Of a stretch of DNA of 24,212 nucleotides, positions 12,443 to 22,498 are shown piece after piece. How positions within the stretch are numbered: the stretch's first letter is position 1; every line of letters begins with the position of its first letter. The position numbers and the translations under genes were made by a program. The notes beneath the pieces were generated by a model, which worked only from the letters and a program-made list of their open reading frames with translations, was not told where the DNA came from and searched no databases. Origin of the DNA: Eimeria necatrix (taxonomy: Eukaryota; Apicomplexa; Conoidasida; Eucoccidiorida; Eimeriidae); the NCBI RefSeq assembly GCF_000499385.1, contig NW_013651691.1:1-24212 (forward strand), in the 5' to 3' direction.

Positions 12443-13333
12443 ATGCAGCTACGCACGGTTTCGCATCAGCCTAATGCATGAAAGGTAGTAGATGGGGCTG
12501 CAGAAACGGCGAACGCCACCTACGTGGAACCTTTGCACAAGTGCTATGCGCGATACTGTGATTCGAGCTAGCGCTTCTGCTTCCAGGGTTGCTGAACAAG
12601 TTTTTGTTGCGTAGGAAGATCAAAAAATTCAAACCAAATTTGCCCTTGCACATTTGTGTTAGTAGCACACAAGAGTTGCGGGTCGCGTCAACCGCATAGT
12701 GTGAGAATTATTTCTATAGATTCATCACCATTTTAGAAACATTTAACGCGCGTCCTGTTCCTGCACTCAGTGGGAAAATACGCCTCTCACAGCAAGTAAA
12801 TCCCGAACCATGTGCAGCGCCAGTATACAAACAATTCGCTACAAGTGCTTGCTATGTTGAAATGCCATTACTTTGCGCCACTTCTACCAGAGGCATGCCA
12901 TGCAAACCACGCTGCGTCGCTTTGAAACATATCAGCAGCTTGGCATCTCCATGTTGGTTATCTCCGAATTATGGTTCCGCACATAGCGCGCTAACCAATG
13001 AAATGCCAAACGCATGTGCGCAATCGTCAGGCTGCTGCACTGTGCACATAAACCGCCTCTACGGCAGCACGCACTATCTGTTCATTCGTATAAAAGCTAA
13101 ATGCACTAATGACACCCAAAAACGCTTGACAGCGTGCGCCAGCACACTGAAATAAATTTAAATCTCTAGCTGGCTCCACTAAAACTCGCCGAAGCACCCA
13201 CTCTGACAGAAAAAGCATACTCTAATCACTAGCCACCACTGGTGTCACTAATAGTAATGCCAACCGAACAAATTAGCTCTGCAGTTGAGAACCGTAGAGG
13301 ATTTCACCATCAATCATGATCAAAGCCCTCTCA
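12443..13333 (+). repeat. Array unit 13 (891 bp)
   Basis: Full-length. It shares gtcaaccgcatagtg with units 14 and 15, and ctgcactcagtggga with unit 16. The unit boundary and the second CTGCAG are intact, but the first hexamer is changed (gctgcagaaacgg context at about 12496). Confidence 0.92.
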
Positions 13334-14226
13334 GTGCAGCTACGCCCGTTTGTGCATCAGCATAATGCATGAAAGGCAGTAGATGGGGCTGCAGCAACGG
13401 CGAACTCCACCTACGTGGAATCTTTGCGCAAGTGCTATGCATGATACTGGAATTCAAGCTAGCGCTCCTGTTTCCAGGGTTGCTGCACAATTTTTCGCTT
13501 CGTGGCAGGATCAAAAAATTCAAACTACGTTTGCCCTTGCACATTTGTGTTTGTAGTACAGAACAGGCGCGTGTCGCGTCAACCGCATAGTGTGAGAATT
13601 CTTTTCTTTAGATTCATCGACATTGTAAAAACATTTAACGCGCGTCGTGTTCCTCTAGTCAATAAGACAATACGTCTCTCACAGGACGTAAATCCCGAAC
13701 CAAGTGCAGCGCCAGTATACAGACATTTCGTTATAAGCTATTTGCTATGTTAAAGCGCCACTAGTTTGCGCCACCCCTACCAGAGGTATGCCATACAAAC
13801 TACGCTGCGGCGCTTTCAAACATATCAGCAGCTTGGCATCTCCATAGCTGTTATCTGCAAAGTATGGTTCCCCACATAACGCGCTAACCAATGAAACGCT
13901 AAAAGTATGTGCACAGTCGTCAGGCTACTGCGCTGTGCACATAATCCGCCTCCACAGCACGACGCACTAGCTGTTCATTCGTATAAAAGCTAAATGCACT
14001 AATGACACCCAAAAACGCTTGACAATGAACGCCAGCATAGTACAAGAAATCCAAATTTCTAGCTGGTTCCATTCGAACTCGTCAAAGCACCCACTCTGAC
14101 AGAAAATGCTCACTGTAATCACTAGCCACCACTGGTGTCACTAATAATAAAGCCAACCGAACAAATTAGCTCTGCAGTTGAGAGCCCTAAAGGATTTCAC
14201 CATCAAGCGCGATCAAAACCCTCACA
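13334..14226 (+). repeat. Array unit 14 (893 bp)
   Basis: Anchor form gtgcagctacgcccg, with the same ccctctcagtgcag lead-in as unit 8. GAATTC type, with a second GAATTC at about 13595 from gagaattctttt. It shares the right-end subtype variants of units 13 and 15. Confidence 0.92.
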
Positions 14227-15116
14227 ATGCAGCTACGCACGTTTGTGCATCAGCATAATGCATGAAAGGCCGTAGACGGGGCTGCAGCAACGGCGAACGC
14301 CACCTACGTGGAATCTTTGCGCAAGTGCTATGCGTGATGCTGGAATTCGAGCTAGCGCTCCTGTTTGCAAGGTTGTCGAAGAAATTTTTGTTTCTCAGCA
14401 GGACCAAAGAAGTCATACCATTTTTGCTCTTGCACATTTGTCTCATCAGACACGAAAGTCGCGTGTCGGGTCAACCGCATAGTGTGAGATTTTTTTCTTT
14501 AGATTCATCATCATCCCAGATATATTTAACGCGCTTCGTGTTCCTGGGCTCAATGAAGCAGCAAGGCCCTCAAAGCACGTAAATCCCGAACCAAGTGCAG
14601 GCCCAGTATACATACAATTCGCTACAAGTGCTTGCTATGTTGAAACGCCACTGCTTTGCGCCACCCCTACCAGAGGTATGCCAAACAAACTACGCTGCGT
14701 CGCTTTGAAACATATCAAATGCTTGGCATTTCCATAGCGGTTATCTGCAGACTATTGGTTCCCGCATAACTCGGTAACCATTGAAATGCTAAAAGCATGG
14801 GTGCAATCGTCAAGCTGTTTCACTTTGCACATTATCCGCCTTTACGGGAGGACGCACTATCTGCTCATGAACATAAAAGCTAAATGCACTAATGACACCG
14901 ACGAACGCTTGACCGCGTGCCCAAACAACCTGCAACAAATTTAAATCTCTAAACGGATTCATTAGAACTCGCCAAAGCACGCACTGTGACAAACAATGCT
15001 CACTGTAATCGCTAGCTATCACTGGTGTCACGGATAGTCAAGCCAACGGAACAAATTAGCTCTGCAGTTGAGAGCCGTACAGGTTTTTACTATCAAGCAG
15101 GATCACAGCTCTCACA
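14227..15116 (+). repeat. Array unit 15 (890 bp)
   Basis: Full-length GAATTC-type unit (about 14341). It is unusual between 14430 and 14470, where catcagacacgaaagtcg replaces the common tagtacacgagaggcg. Confidence 0.92.
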
Positions 15117-15768
15117 ATGCAGTACGCACGATTGCGCATCAGCATAATGCATGAAAGGCAGTAGATGGGGCTGCAGAAACGGCGAACCCCACCTACATGG
15201 AACCTTTGCACAAGTGCTATTCATGATACTGGAATTCGAGCTGGTGCTCCTGTTTCTAGGGTTGTTGGACAGGTTTGTGTTGCGTAGCAGCATCAAAAAT
15301 TTCAAGCTACGTTTGGCCTTGCACATTTGTGTTAGTAGTACACAAGAGGTGCCTTTCGCGTCAAACGCATAGTGTGAGAATTATTTCTTTAGATCCATCA
15401 ACATTTTAGAAACATTTAACGCTCGTCCTGTTCCTGCACTCAGTGGGACAATACGCCTCTAACAGCACCTAAATCCGGCTCCAAGTGCAGCGCCAATATT
15501 CAGACAATTCGCTACGAGTGTTTGCTATGTTGAAGCGTCACTAGTTTGCGCCAGCCCTACCTGAGGTATGCCATACAAACTACGCTGCGTCGCTTTGAAT
15601 CATATCAGCAGCTTGGCATCTCCATGTTGGTTATCTGCAAACTGTGGTTCCGCACATAACGCGCTAACCACTGCAATGCCAAACGCATGTGCACAATCGT
15701 CAGGCTGCTGCACTTTGCACATAATCGGCCTTCACAGTAGGACGCACACCCTGACCCAAGAGAACTTT
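15117..15768 (+). repeat. Array unit 16, truncated at the array's right end
   Basis: The anchor has lost two bases (atgcagtacgcacg). The unit ends about 650 bp in, just after the short-type hallmark gacgcacaccctgaccc at 15741-15757. Similarity stops near 15762-15768 and the sequence beyond is unrelated to the monomer. Confidence 0.88.
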
Positions 15769-17665
15769 GCATATTTTTTTCGAACACTCTATTCCACGTA
15801 TAAAGCACGTGTAAAGCATTCGTTGAGATGTTTTTCATAATGTTGTGTTAAACGTACCGGGAACGCGGGCGTCTAAAGAAAAAGATGATACCGAAATAAA
15901 GCAAAACATATAAAAAATGATTTGTAAATGATCTGAAGTTGTTTCGGTACATGACCCTTGTAGAATAAACAGGGGACATTAGGCAATCCATTCGGTGAAG
16001 CCCTGTGTACCAATTGTGTGAAATACGTGTGACTTTAGTTCATTTGCTCTTCCCGCCGTTGGCCTTCTTACAAGCTATTTATTAACATTACCGCCATCAT
16101 CTTTTTTGAGAGACAACCAAGCATGACCTAAGGCCGCTTGTCACTCCCAATAACGCATGGGCAACGTGCATGTGTGGACGCCATTGCACATCAACTGGCT
16201 TTGTCTGCGTCTATGTGACGTATATCTACGAAGGCGCCCCCTAGATTATATAATGGCTGTATACTGGTCTTTCACCATGTTCAGTTGAAGTGCAAAACAC
16301 CGATTTGCTACGCTGTAAAGAAACGAAGGAGTGAGCTCTTGCCTTTAGGATCCACGAGGCAATGGAAGAAACGCACAACCTACCACAAGAAGCTTAAACC
16401 TAAAGACCATGCAGCTCGAAAGTAATTCAACGAGCATTTTCTCTGCATTTGCTTTCAAATAATTTGCAACTGCTACCTTCGAAAATTATCGACAAGTGAT
16501 GTTTCACATAATCTTGCTCGTTCGCTTGAAAACATGATCTGCGCATTTTCAATGTAGTGCGTGGAAGCGCATTTAGAACTTCGCGTTGCGTCTACTGAGC
16601 TACGCAGTTATGATGCTGCTATGTGCCATTCTGTAAGGCTCACATTCTCCAAATCGTCACGAAGAAACATTTTGTCGTCATACGTCTGCAGTGGTTCCCA
16701 TATTCGTGCTATTAGACCGTCACGTTAAAGACACAGGAGAAATCCAAAGCTCCAAAGCTCAAAAATTACAAAGAAAATGATTTGAAGGGGCTTCTTTTAA
16801 TGTTGCGGTGAATCCTATGCGTTTCAGAAGCATATACGCAAGGGACCCACTTTCTAGAAATAGCAGCTGCTTCTGCAGTAATGATACTCTCTTCGATTTT
16901 GTAGCCTGAAGGCCAGCGTTAAATTTGATTTAGCTTCCACTATGTGAAACAAAGCTTTTCATACGGGCATTTTCTTCAACAGCTGCTGTACTTTTCCAGA
17001 TACTCGCATGCATGCAGAGGCAAACTGTAAAACCTTCATCATGGGGCAATGTCCTCCTATGTTTGGTATTACTCTATCTACGCACCTTCTATATTCCATT
17101 TTCTCATTTGTTTGACATCAAATGATGCAGCAACATATGTTTACGATGTGCAAATATGTAAATGCATCAATTCTCATGGTCGTTTCTGATCCTGAAAATT
17201 TATGTATGGTCACGAAGCCCCATTGGCTAGGTAAAAGAACTCACATGCAGTGCTGTTGTGTTGACAGGTGGTCAGTGCAATTCCTGTAAAGGCATAGTCG
17301 AGGCCTACACATTTTTGAAAATACGATGGAAAACAGCAATGCCTCTGACGTAGCCAGACTCAGGGGCTTATTCTACGGCAATGCCACTTTCACGGCCGCA
17401 CACGTGGAAACGGAAAATAAAAGTTGCCATGCATGTTTTGCTATTAATGTCTGCTAACGCTAGAAAGCTTACATACTGACACGGGAAGAAGGCCAATAAT
17501 ACGCCAACGACTTGAGTGTTCTTGCGGCAACACTTGCGGTCCATCAGAACTTTAACTGGACATTCTGATGCACACATGACGAAATTTGTATGAAATCTAG
17601 CACATTTTACGTGCATGCATTTGTGCTCGAGAATAGAAATGCAAGCGTCACATATTCGCATATGC
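15769..17665. other. Unassigned non-coding sequence right of the array
   Basis: No gene, known element or relation to the monomer or flank segment that I can support. Tiny local duplications occur, such as tccaaagctccaaagc near 16743 and cgtataaagcacgtgtaaagc near 15798. A minus-strand open frame at 17368-17682 has no recognisable domain. Confidence 0.5.
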
Positions 17666-18170
17666 ACTGATTCAGTACACAACTCATGAAAAGTAGTACT
17701 GGCTTAATACACGCGCGACAGCCCCATGGACTATGTCATATCATTTAGAAAAAAGGAGCAAGTCATGTTTATCGCATTGGAATAAACAAGACCAAACTTC
17801 ATTGTTTGCCGCCTAGCAAGGCATACTTTCTGCGATATCTTGAGAATAGCCATGCATTTGCCTGCATGTACAGCAACGCCCACGATGCGTGATCCAACAC
17901 GCAGAATACAGCGCAATATAGCATTACGTGCAGCTCATGCAAACGTATTTTCTACTATCTGGAACAAAGTACATAAACAGCAGCCGCATGGACTGCGTTT
18001 TTTCACTTTAAGTAAAGGCGCAAGTCATGCTAATCTCGGCAAAATAAACGAGACCACGCTTCATTCGTTGTCGCCTTGCAAGACGTACATCCTACAGTAT
18101 TTCGATATTAGTCTGTACCTGTGTGCATGGAGAGCTCCGCAGATACTTTCCTGACATATAACACTACGTC
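17666..18170 (+). repeat. Two-copy diverged tandem duplication, ~250 bp per copy
   Basis: Copy 1 is about 17666-17916 and copy 2 about 17917-18170. Matched landmarks: actcatgaaaagta (about 17681) with gctcatgcaaacgta (about 17932); cagccccatggac (17719) with cagccgcatggac (17981); gcaagtcatg then ataaacaagaccaaacttc with ataaacgagaccacgcttc; a final aatatagcattacg (ending 17928) with catataacactacg (ending 18168). The offset drifts from about 251 to 262 to 240. It is unrelated to the large array. Confidence 0.75.
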
Positions 18171-18839
18171 TTTGAAAACCGCATATTTGTTTTTAAGACG
18201 GATCAATGCAGCTCTGTTGCACACGGAAAAACACCTGCTATTTCTGCATTCGAATTGGAATATTCGCTGCCTCTCTTACAAACTGGAAGTGCGTCCAAGC
18301 ATTCCAAACGGGCCTCTGTAATCAGCTGCTCGCTAAATTCAAGTTCTTTTTCCTAAAGCAGAATTTTCGACATCAAAGACTAGAAAGCCGAAACATTCTT
18401 CAATACACGTTTAAAGCTGGATATGAATGACCCGTACCAGCTACATCACAAGCGATGTTAGCACGCAAGTAAAAAACTAAAAAGGGGCTACCGCTGCGTT
18501 AACGGGAGGCAAATGTCGTCAACCGAAGTTCGAATGCCGTGCCGTGAGCACATATGCACTATTCACATGTTACTGCGATGAATATGCTTTTTCCCGAGAG
18601 GCATCTTTCATTTTTCGTTGCATGAAACTTGCAGCAAGCACACCAACGATCTGAGAGTCTCGCGTTTCCAATCACAGCAATGCTTAATTACCGCTGGGGT
18701 CAAGAGCATATCAGCTTCTGGCTTCAGTTATTACATTGAATCATGGTTTAGCTCTAAATATCCGAGTAGTTTATATCTAATGTCGTTCAGTCCACCTCAC
18801 ATCCTGCATGACGCGGAAATAACCACTGCTTCATTCGCA
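18171..18839. other. Unassigned non-coding sequence
   Basis: Only short open frames and no domain. The flank duplication may begin before 18840, but I could not extend the alignment convincingly. Confidence 0.4.
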
Positions 18840-20012
18840 GAATCACACATACAATGAAAAAACTTTAGTTTCACAAGCCCGTGCAAGGCCCTTAACACAC
18901 TTTCTGCACATTTAAAATACATTTTTATCAAAAAAAGACGAGCTCTCAGATAGCTCATTTTTCAGGCTGCCCGCTAAGAAACCAGCATCGGGCCTGAAAC
19001 ATGCGTAACACGCAAGCAACCAAGCAGCCACATGATGGACCCCGAACAAACACCAATGATCACCAAAAAGCGAAAATAGCCACAAAACATGTTGTGCAGT
19101 TGTGTGCAGCAAGGATATAACAGATATTCAAGAATCTTAATAATTTACAATCAGTCAGTTCGTTAGTGAGATCCGATGCATTTGTAATCAGGCGATGCGA
19201 ATGAGCTGCAGAACAAGGTCCCACGACATTACTTAGCCAGCATGCACGTAACTGCTCAAAGGCAGGATCGCATCTTCATATTTTCTTCTAAACTTCGTGT
19301 GGGTCTAACAACGCACCAGCTACGCAAAAAACTCAAAGAATCACGCTGCTCTTCTGCGCAACAGTCTACTACAGGAGCAGAGACACGAGCGCCACCGTTA
19401 AATAATTGCTAAACCCGTAAGCGCTTGCTTCAAAAGCAGTGTGCTGTCGTGGGAAGCTACGCAGTAAGCGAAACATTAAGTTCCACGGCCTACATCCTGC
19501 GAAATAGTTATGCAAGGCAACGCGCGCCAATATCAGCATCTGGCATGGGAAGAGCCCCGTCAATTACTTCATATTCTGTGCGCCAGATAAAAGCGCAGTT
19601 GGAATGTCTACAAAGTAGTTTCAAAGTGCAGTCACCTAAATAATTTGACCACTTTATCAAAGAGCCTGCAGAATCGAAAGGAATCTACAATATTTGGCCA
19701 ACAACACTACATAGAGTAGTTGGCGTTTCTCGGACTGGACACCTGTGTGCTTCTGTCGCACTCATTCGCACTCATGAGAGCCAGTGTCCCCCCATGTGCA
19801 AGAGTTCAAGAGTGACTGACGCCTGACTCAAAATCTGTCAAATAAGCTCTGAGCCAGCTAGTGATACGCCCTCCATCAAACGCCGCTATTTTAGTTTTCC
19901 CTTTGTGATCCTGCAAAGATCAATCAGCTGCGCGAGTCCTACATGATCAGCGCACTGTGTGAGCTATTCTCTGAATTCTGTGCATGTGAAACGAATGATT
20001 AAGCTCTGTGCA

Positions 20013-20064
20013 GCTTCACAAGCGCGCCGAAGGAGCGCGCTTGTGAAGCGCGCTCCTTCGGCGC
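20013..20064. repeat. Two overlapping perfect inverted repeats (alternative hairpins)
   Basis: Hairpin 1 has arms gcttcacaagcgcgc (20013-20027) and gcgcgcttgtgaagc (20035-20049), 15 bp, with a 7-nt loop. Hairpin 2 has arms gcgccgaaggagcgcgctt (20024-20042) and aagcgcgctccttcggcgc (20046-20064), 19 bp, with a 3-nt loop. They share bases and cannot both form. The block is much more GC-rich than its surroundings. No T-tract follows and no gene lies next to it, so a terminator role has no support. Confidence 0.9.
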
Positions 20065-20100
20065 CCATCACGATATCGAGTGTTCGGGGACTGGGTTGGC

Positions 20101-20114
20101 CAGCAAGCTTGCTG
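20101..20114. repeat. 14-bp perfect palindrome
   Basis: The sequence cagcaagcttgctg equals its own reverse complement. It lies 36 bp after the overlapping hairpins. It may be chance, but palindromes are concentrated in this short stretch. Confidence 0.7.
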
Positions 20115-21022
20115 CCTGTCCAGTTTACTCTCTGTAAGCGGGGCGAATCAGCATTTTGCGAGCTACGTGTCGACGAGTTCGCTGCCAACCTCACAAAAAA
20201 GTAGCAACTGGGATGCGTGATGTGTCCTATCCTTTGACAGATCATCAAGCGCTGCGTTCGGCTTTAGCTGTGTGAGTCGGTGAAGCTGCAAACTTTCCGC
20301 TCTCTACATTGACCAGAGCGCGTTCGTACCGCTGCATTGCTCTGACTCTTAAACATCCCGCGAGCCTGAAAAATGCAAATACTATTGGATATATAGACAT
20401 GCCAAGCCGTCACAGCCTCAGTGCCATACACGAATAGAATTTATTTCGGGAGTCTACTTAATGTCGTCCATAGAGATGATAGTGCGGAAAGCTTGTCGCG
20501 TGAGTTTAGACTAGGAAAGTATCCATGTACAAGAAAAAACTGGCGCTGTTATCGTATCGTGGTCGGGACCCCGAACGACACCAACAAAAAAGTATTCATT
20601 TGAAGTTAATATGGGCTTTATGGACGATACAGAAACGCTTTAGCCCAAAACATCACAAACGAAACCCGATATTTTCGCGCAAACTCCGAAGAATAGAAGC
20701 AACTTTGTGAAAAAAGCTTTGTCGGTTAGGACAAGAATACGCGCCTCATAAATACGCACGCAGCTCGCCAGCATCAAGTAATGCAAATACCTAATTTTAA
20801 ACAAAAATGTAAGGTCTCGAGGGCCGCAATAGAGAAACCAGATGTATGTGTGAAGGAACGCAGTGAGCATCAACTGAAGCCGAAATTTCCAGGATAATAA
20901 GTGGTAAATTCATTATCTTTCCGTGTTCGCGGCCATTGAAGTTAGTTGCGTAGCAATGAAAGCGGGCCAGGAGGCCGAACACTGCCAGGGAACCTCTTGA
21001 GTGCAGCCAGCGCAGCCTCATA

Positions 21023-21880
21023 ATGCAGCAATGCATTTACTATCATCGGCCTAGAGCGGTGAAAGTCAGTAGTTGGCGCTGCTGCAACAATGGACGAAAC
21101 CTCCCTAAAACCTGAGCACACGTACAATGGATGAGGAGGGAGCTCACGATTTCGTTGCATAGGACTTCCTGCCAAAGCAGAAATGCAACACTTAAAAGAA
21201 ATTTTGAAAAGGCAAGGCGCTACGAAAGGGAGTGCCTTGAGTCAACCTCATAGTGTGAGACTTACATTTTAAAAAGCATCAGCAACCCAGAAGGACTAAG
21301 CAAGCGCCTTTTTTGAGCATTCAATTGCGCAACAATGGCACGTAACTTCAACTCCAAGTGCAGTTCCAGCAAACAAATGGTTCGCTTCAAGTTTTCGCTA
21401 GACGTAACGTTGCCACGACACTGCCCCATTGACGTCAAGTGCGCATTATACAAGCTCCGCTGTGTATCATTGAAATAAATTCACAGCAGGGCGTCTCTAG
21501 GAAAATTGTCCCAAATATTGACGCCTCACATAGTAGGCTTATCACTGAAATGCCAAGCAGAAAGTTCACAGTAAGTAGACCGTTCCACCCTTCCATCTTG
21601 TTTGCTCTCATGAGCAGAGAATATCTCAAGAGCGGATAGTATGCCTACCCCTGCATGCAAGGGTACACGCACATACGCCGCTCAAGATTATCAGACCACG
21701 AGCGCAAACACAGAGTCATAGGTGCGGTTGCCGAGGTTTTTCTTCTTTAACCTTGAGTACACTTACATTCTAAGAAACACCCAAACTGCAAACACTAGCC
21801 TCTGCTGGTAGTGGCGCCAACCGAACAAATTACATATACAGCTAATAGGCACAGATATTTTCATTATCAGAATCTTAGCC
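21023..21880 (+). repeat. Orphan, highly diverged copy of the array monomer
   Basis: Aligned from end to end in the array's orientation. Matching stretches in order are: cctcataatgcagc (21017 on); gtagttggcgctgctgcaac against gtagatggcgctgcagcaac; catagtgtgagacttac against catagtgtgagaattat (about 21250); catcagcaacccagaa against catcaacatcccagaa; ccaagtgcagttccag against ccaagtgcagcgccag (about 21355); cactgaaatgccaa (about 21543); and, near the end, caaacactagcc then ccaaccgaacaaatta (about 21788-21831). Its length is close to an array unit. It follows the right flank copy exactly as unit 1 follows the left one. By eye it is far more diverged than any array unit. Confidence 0.85.
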
Positions 21881-22452
21881 ACAGGCAGCCTTGTACATAA
21901 TTTATAATGCCGAGCTGACCAAAGTGCAGAAACAGAACTTTGCGAACCGAAGACAAAGCAGTCCATCGGACGATATTTTTTATGTCTGATGCTTCATACT
22001 AGGTTTCTGCAACATGCCCATGATGCTTGGAAAAATGACGGCTTGGCGTAAGAAGGGAAGAAGCTCTGATCTAAAAAGGCAGAATCCTAGTGCTTAATTC
22101 AACGCATTGAGCAGAATGGAATAATGGCCAAGCGAACCAGCGCTGCCTGAACTTTCCTTTTGATGGCCTCTCATGCTGAACACACAGAAAAAAGGGCTCA
22201 CTTGAAAGCATTAATTTATCATCCCAATGCAAATCTCTGCCACGAGGGCGTACTCACAGGGGAGGCGCTGCCGCTCCCGGAGAAACCAGCACATGCTCGG
22301 CCAACATATTTCAAAGCTCAAACGCGGATTGATGCATCGCCCTTGGTGCGTTTTGGTCTGCCTCGAAACGCAGTCTCCTGACTGTGTATTATGAAAAAAC
22401 TTCGTGGCGATTTTTGCATGTACTGCATTAACTGACCACTTTGTCTGCAGAA
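21881..22452. other. Unassigned non-coding sequence
   Basis: Follows the orphan monomer. Faint resemblance to the start of another monomer (ataatgcc near 21905) is too weak to call. No gene is seen. Confidence 0.4.
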
Positions 22453-22498
22453 GTATCATGTCTTGAAACTTCCGATCATGTAGCTGTATATCTTGACT
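22453..22498 (+). repeat. Dispersed direct repeat A, copy 1
   Basis: Starts gtatcatgtc and ends atatcttgact. It matches 23250-23295 with 6 differences in 46 ungapped positions by my count. It lies inside a 221-codon minus-strand open frame, which weakens that frame as a gene. Confidence 0.75.

Larger units (their letters stand above)
2084..15768 (+). repeat. Satellite-like tandem array, 16 monomers of ~890 bp
   Basis: The phrase atgcagctacgcacg (or a close variant) recurs at 2096, 2975, 3865, 4757, 5648, 6493, 7382, 8247, 9128, 10018, 10549, 11586, 12443, 13334, 14227 and 15117. The spacings are 879, 890, 892, 891, 845, 889, 865, 881, 890, 531, 1037, 857, 891, 893 and 890 bp. The 1037 spacing includes the N gap. 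All units have the same orientation. Most units carry two CTGCAG hexamers about 110 bp apart across the unit boundary. Open frames differ in length from unit to unit and are open in several registers, as expected of stop-poor non-coding DNA. The left edge is where the flank meets catagccctcacaatgcag, and the right edge lies inside unit 16. The role is unknown. The size and arrangement resemble a complex satellite, but nothing here shows a centromeric or other function. Confidence 0.95.
18840..21022 (+). repeat. Right copy of the duplicated flank segment
   Basis: Diverged counterpart of 296-2083 in the same orientation, leading into the single monomer copy at 21023. The last 80 bp before the monomer align well: cgggccagg..ccgaacactgcc here against aaggccagc..tcgaacaactgcc before 2083. 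It is longer than the left copy by a few hundred bp. Part of the excess surrounds the hairpin cluster and palindrome at 20013-20114, to which I found no left-copy counterpart. No coding frame is conserved between the copies. Confidence 0.75.

Noticed and set aside
2091..15326. A similar minus-strand open frame of 60-80 codons at the start of most array units, and a plus-strand frame later in the unit (longest 169 codons at 4069-4578).
   Set aside because: They are similar because the DNA is repeated. Two or three registers are open over the same bases, lengths and ends differ between units, several units break the frame by indels, and the orphan monomer's open frame is in another register. 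No domain is visible.
2084..15768. A CRISPR array or centromeric satellite with a CENP-B-like box.
   Set aside because: Units of ~890 bp without a repeat-spacer layout are not CRISPR. I found no stretch fitting the CENP-B box, and a long unit alone does not show centromere function.
18528..18538. gttcgaatgcc, resembling a tRNA T-loop or RNA polymerase III B box, hinting at a tRNA or SINE.
   Set aside because: No matching A box or cloverleaf upstream, and one extra base relative to the usual box.
21881..21960. A possible second, decayed monomer after the orphan copy (ataatgcc, then gtgcagaaac and gcgaacc in the expected order).
   Set aside because: The matches are too short and loosely spaced to separate from chance by eye.
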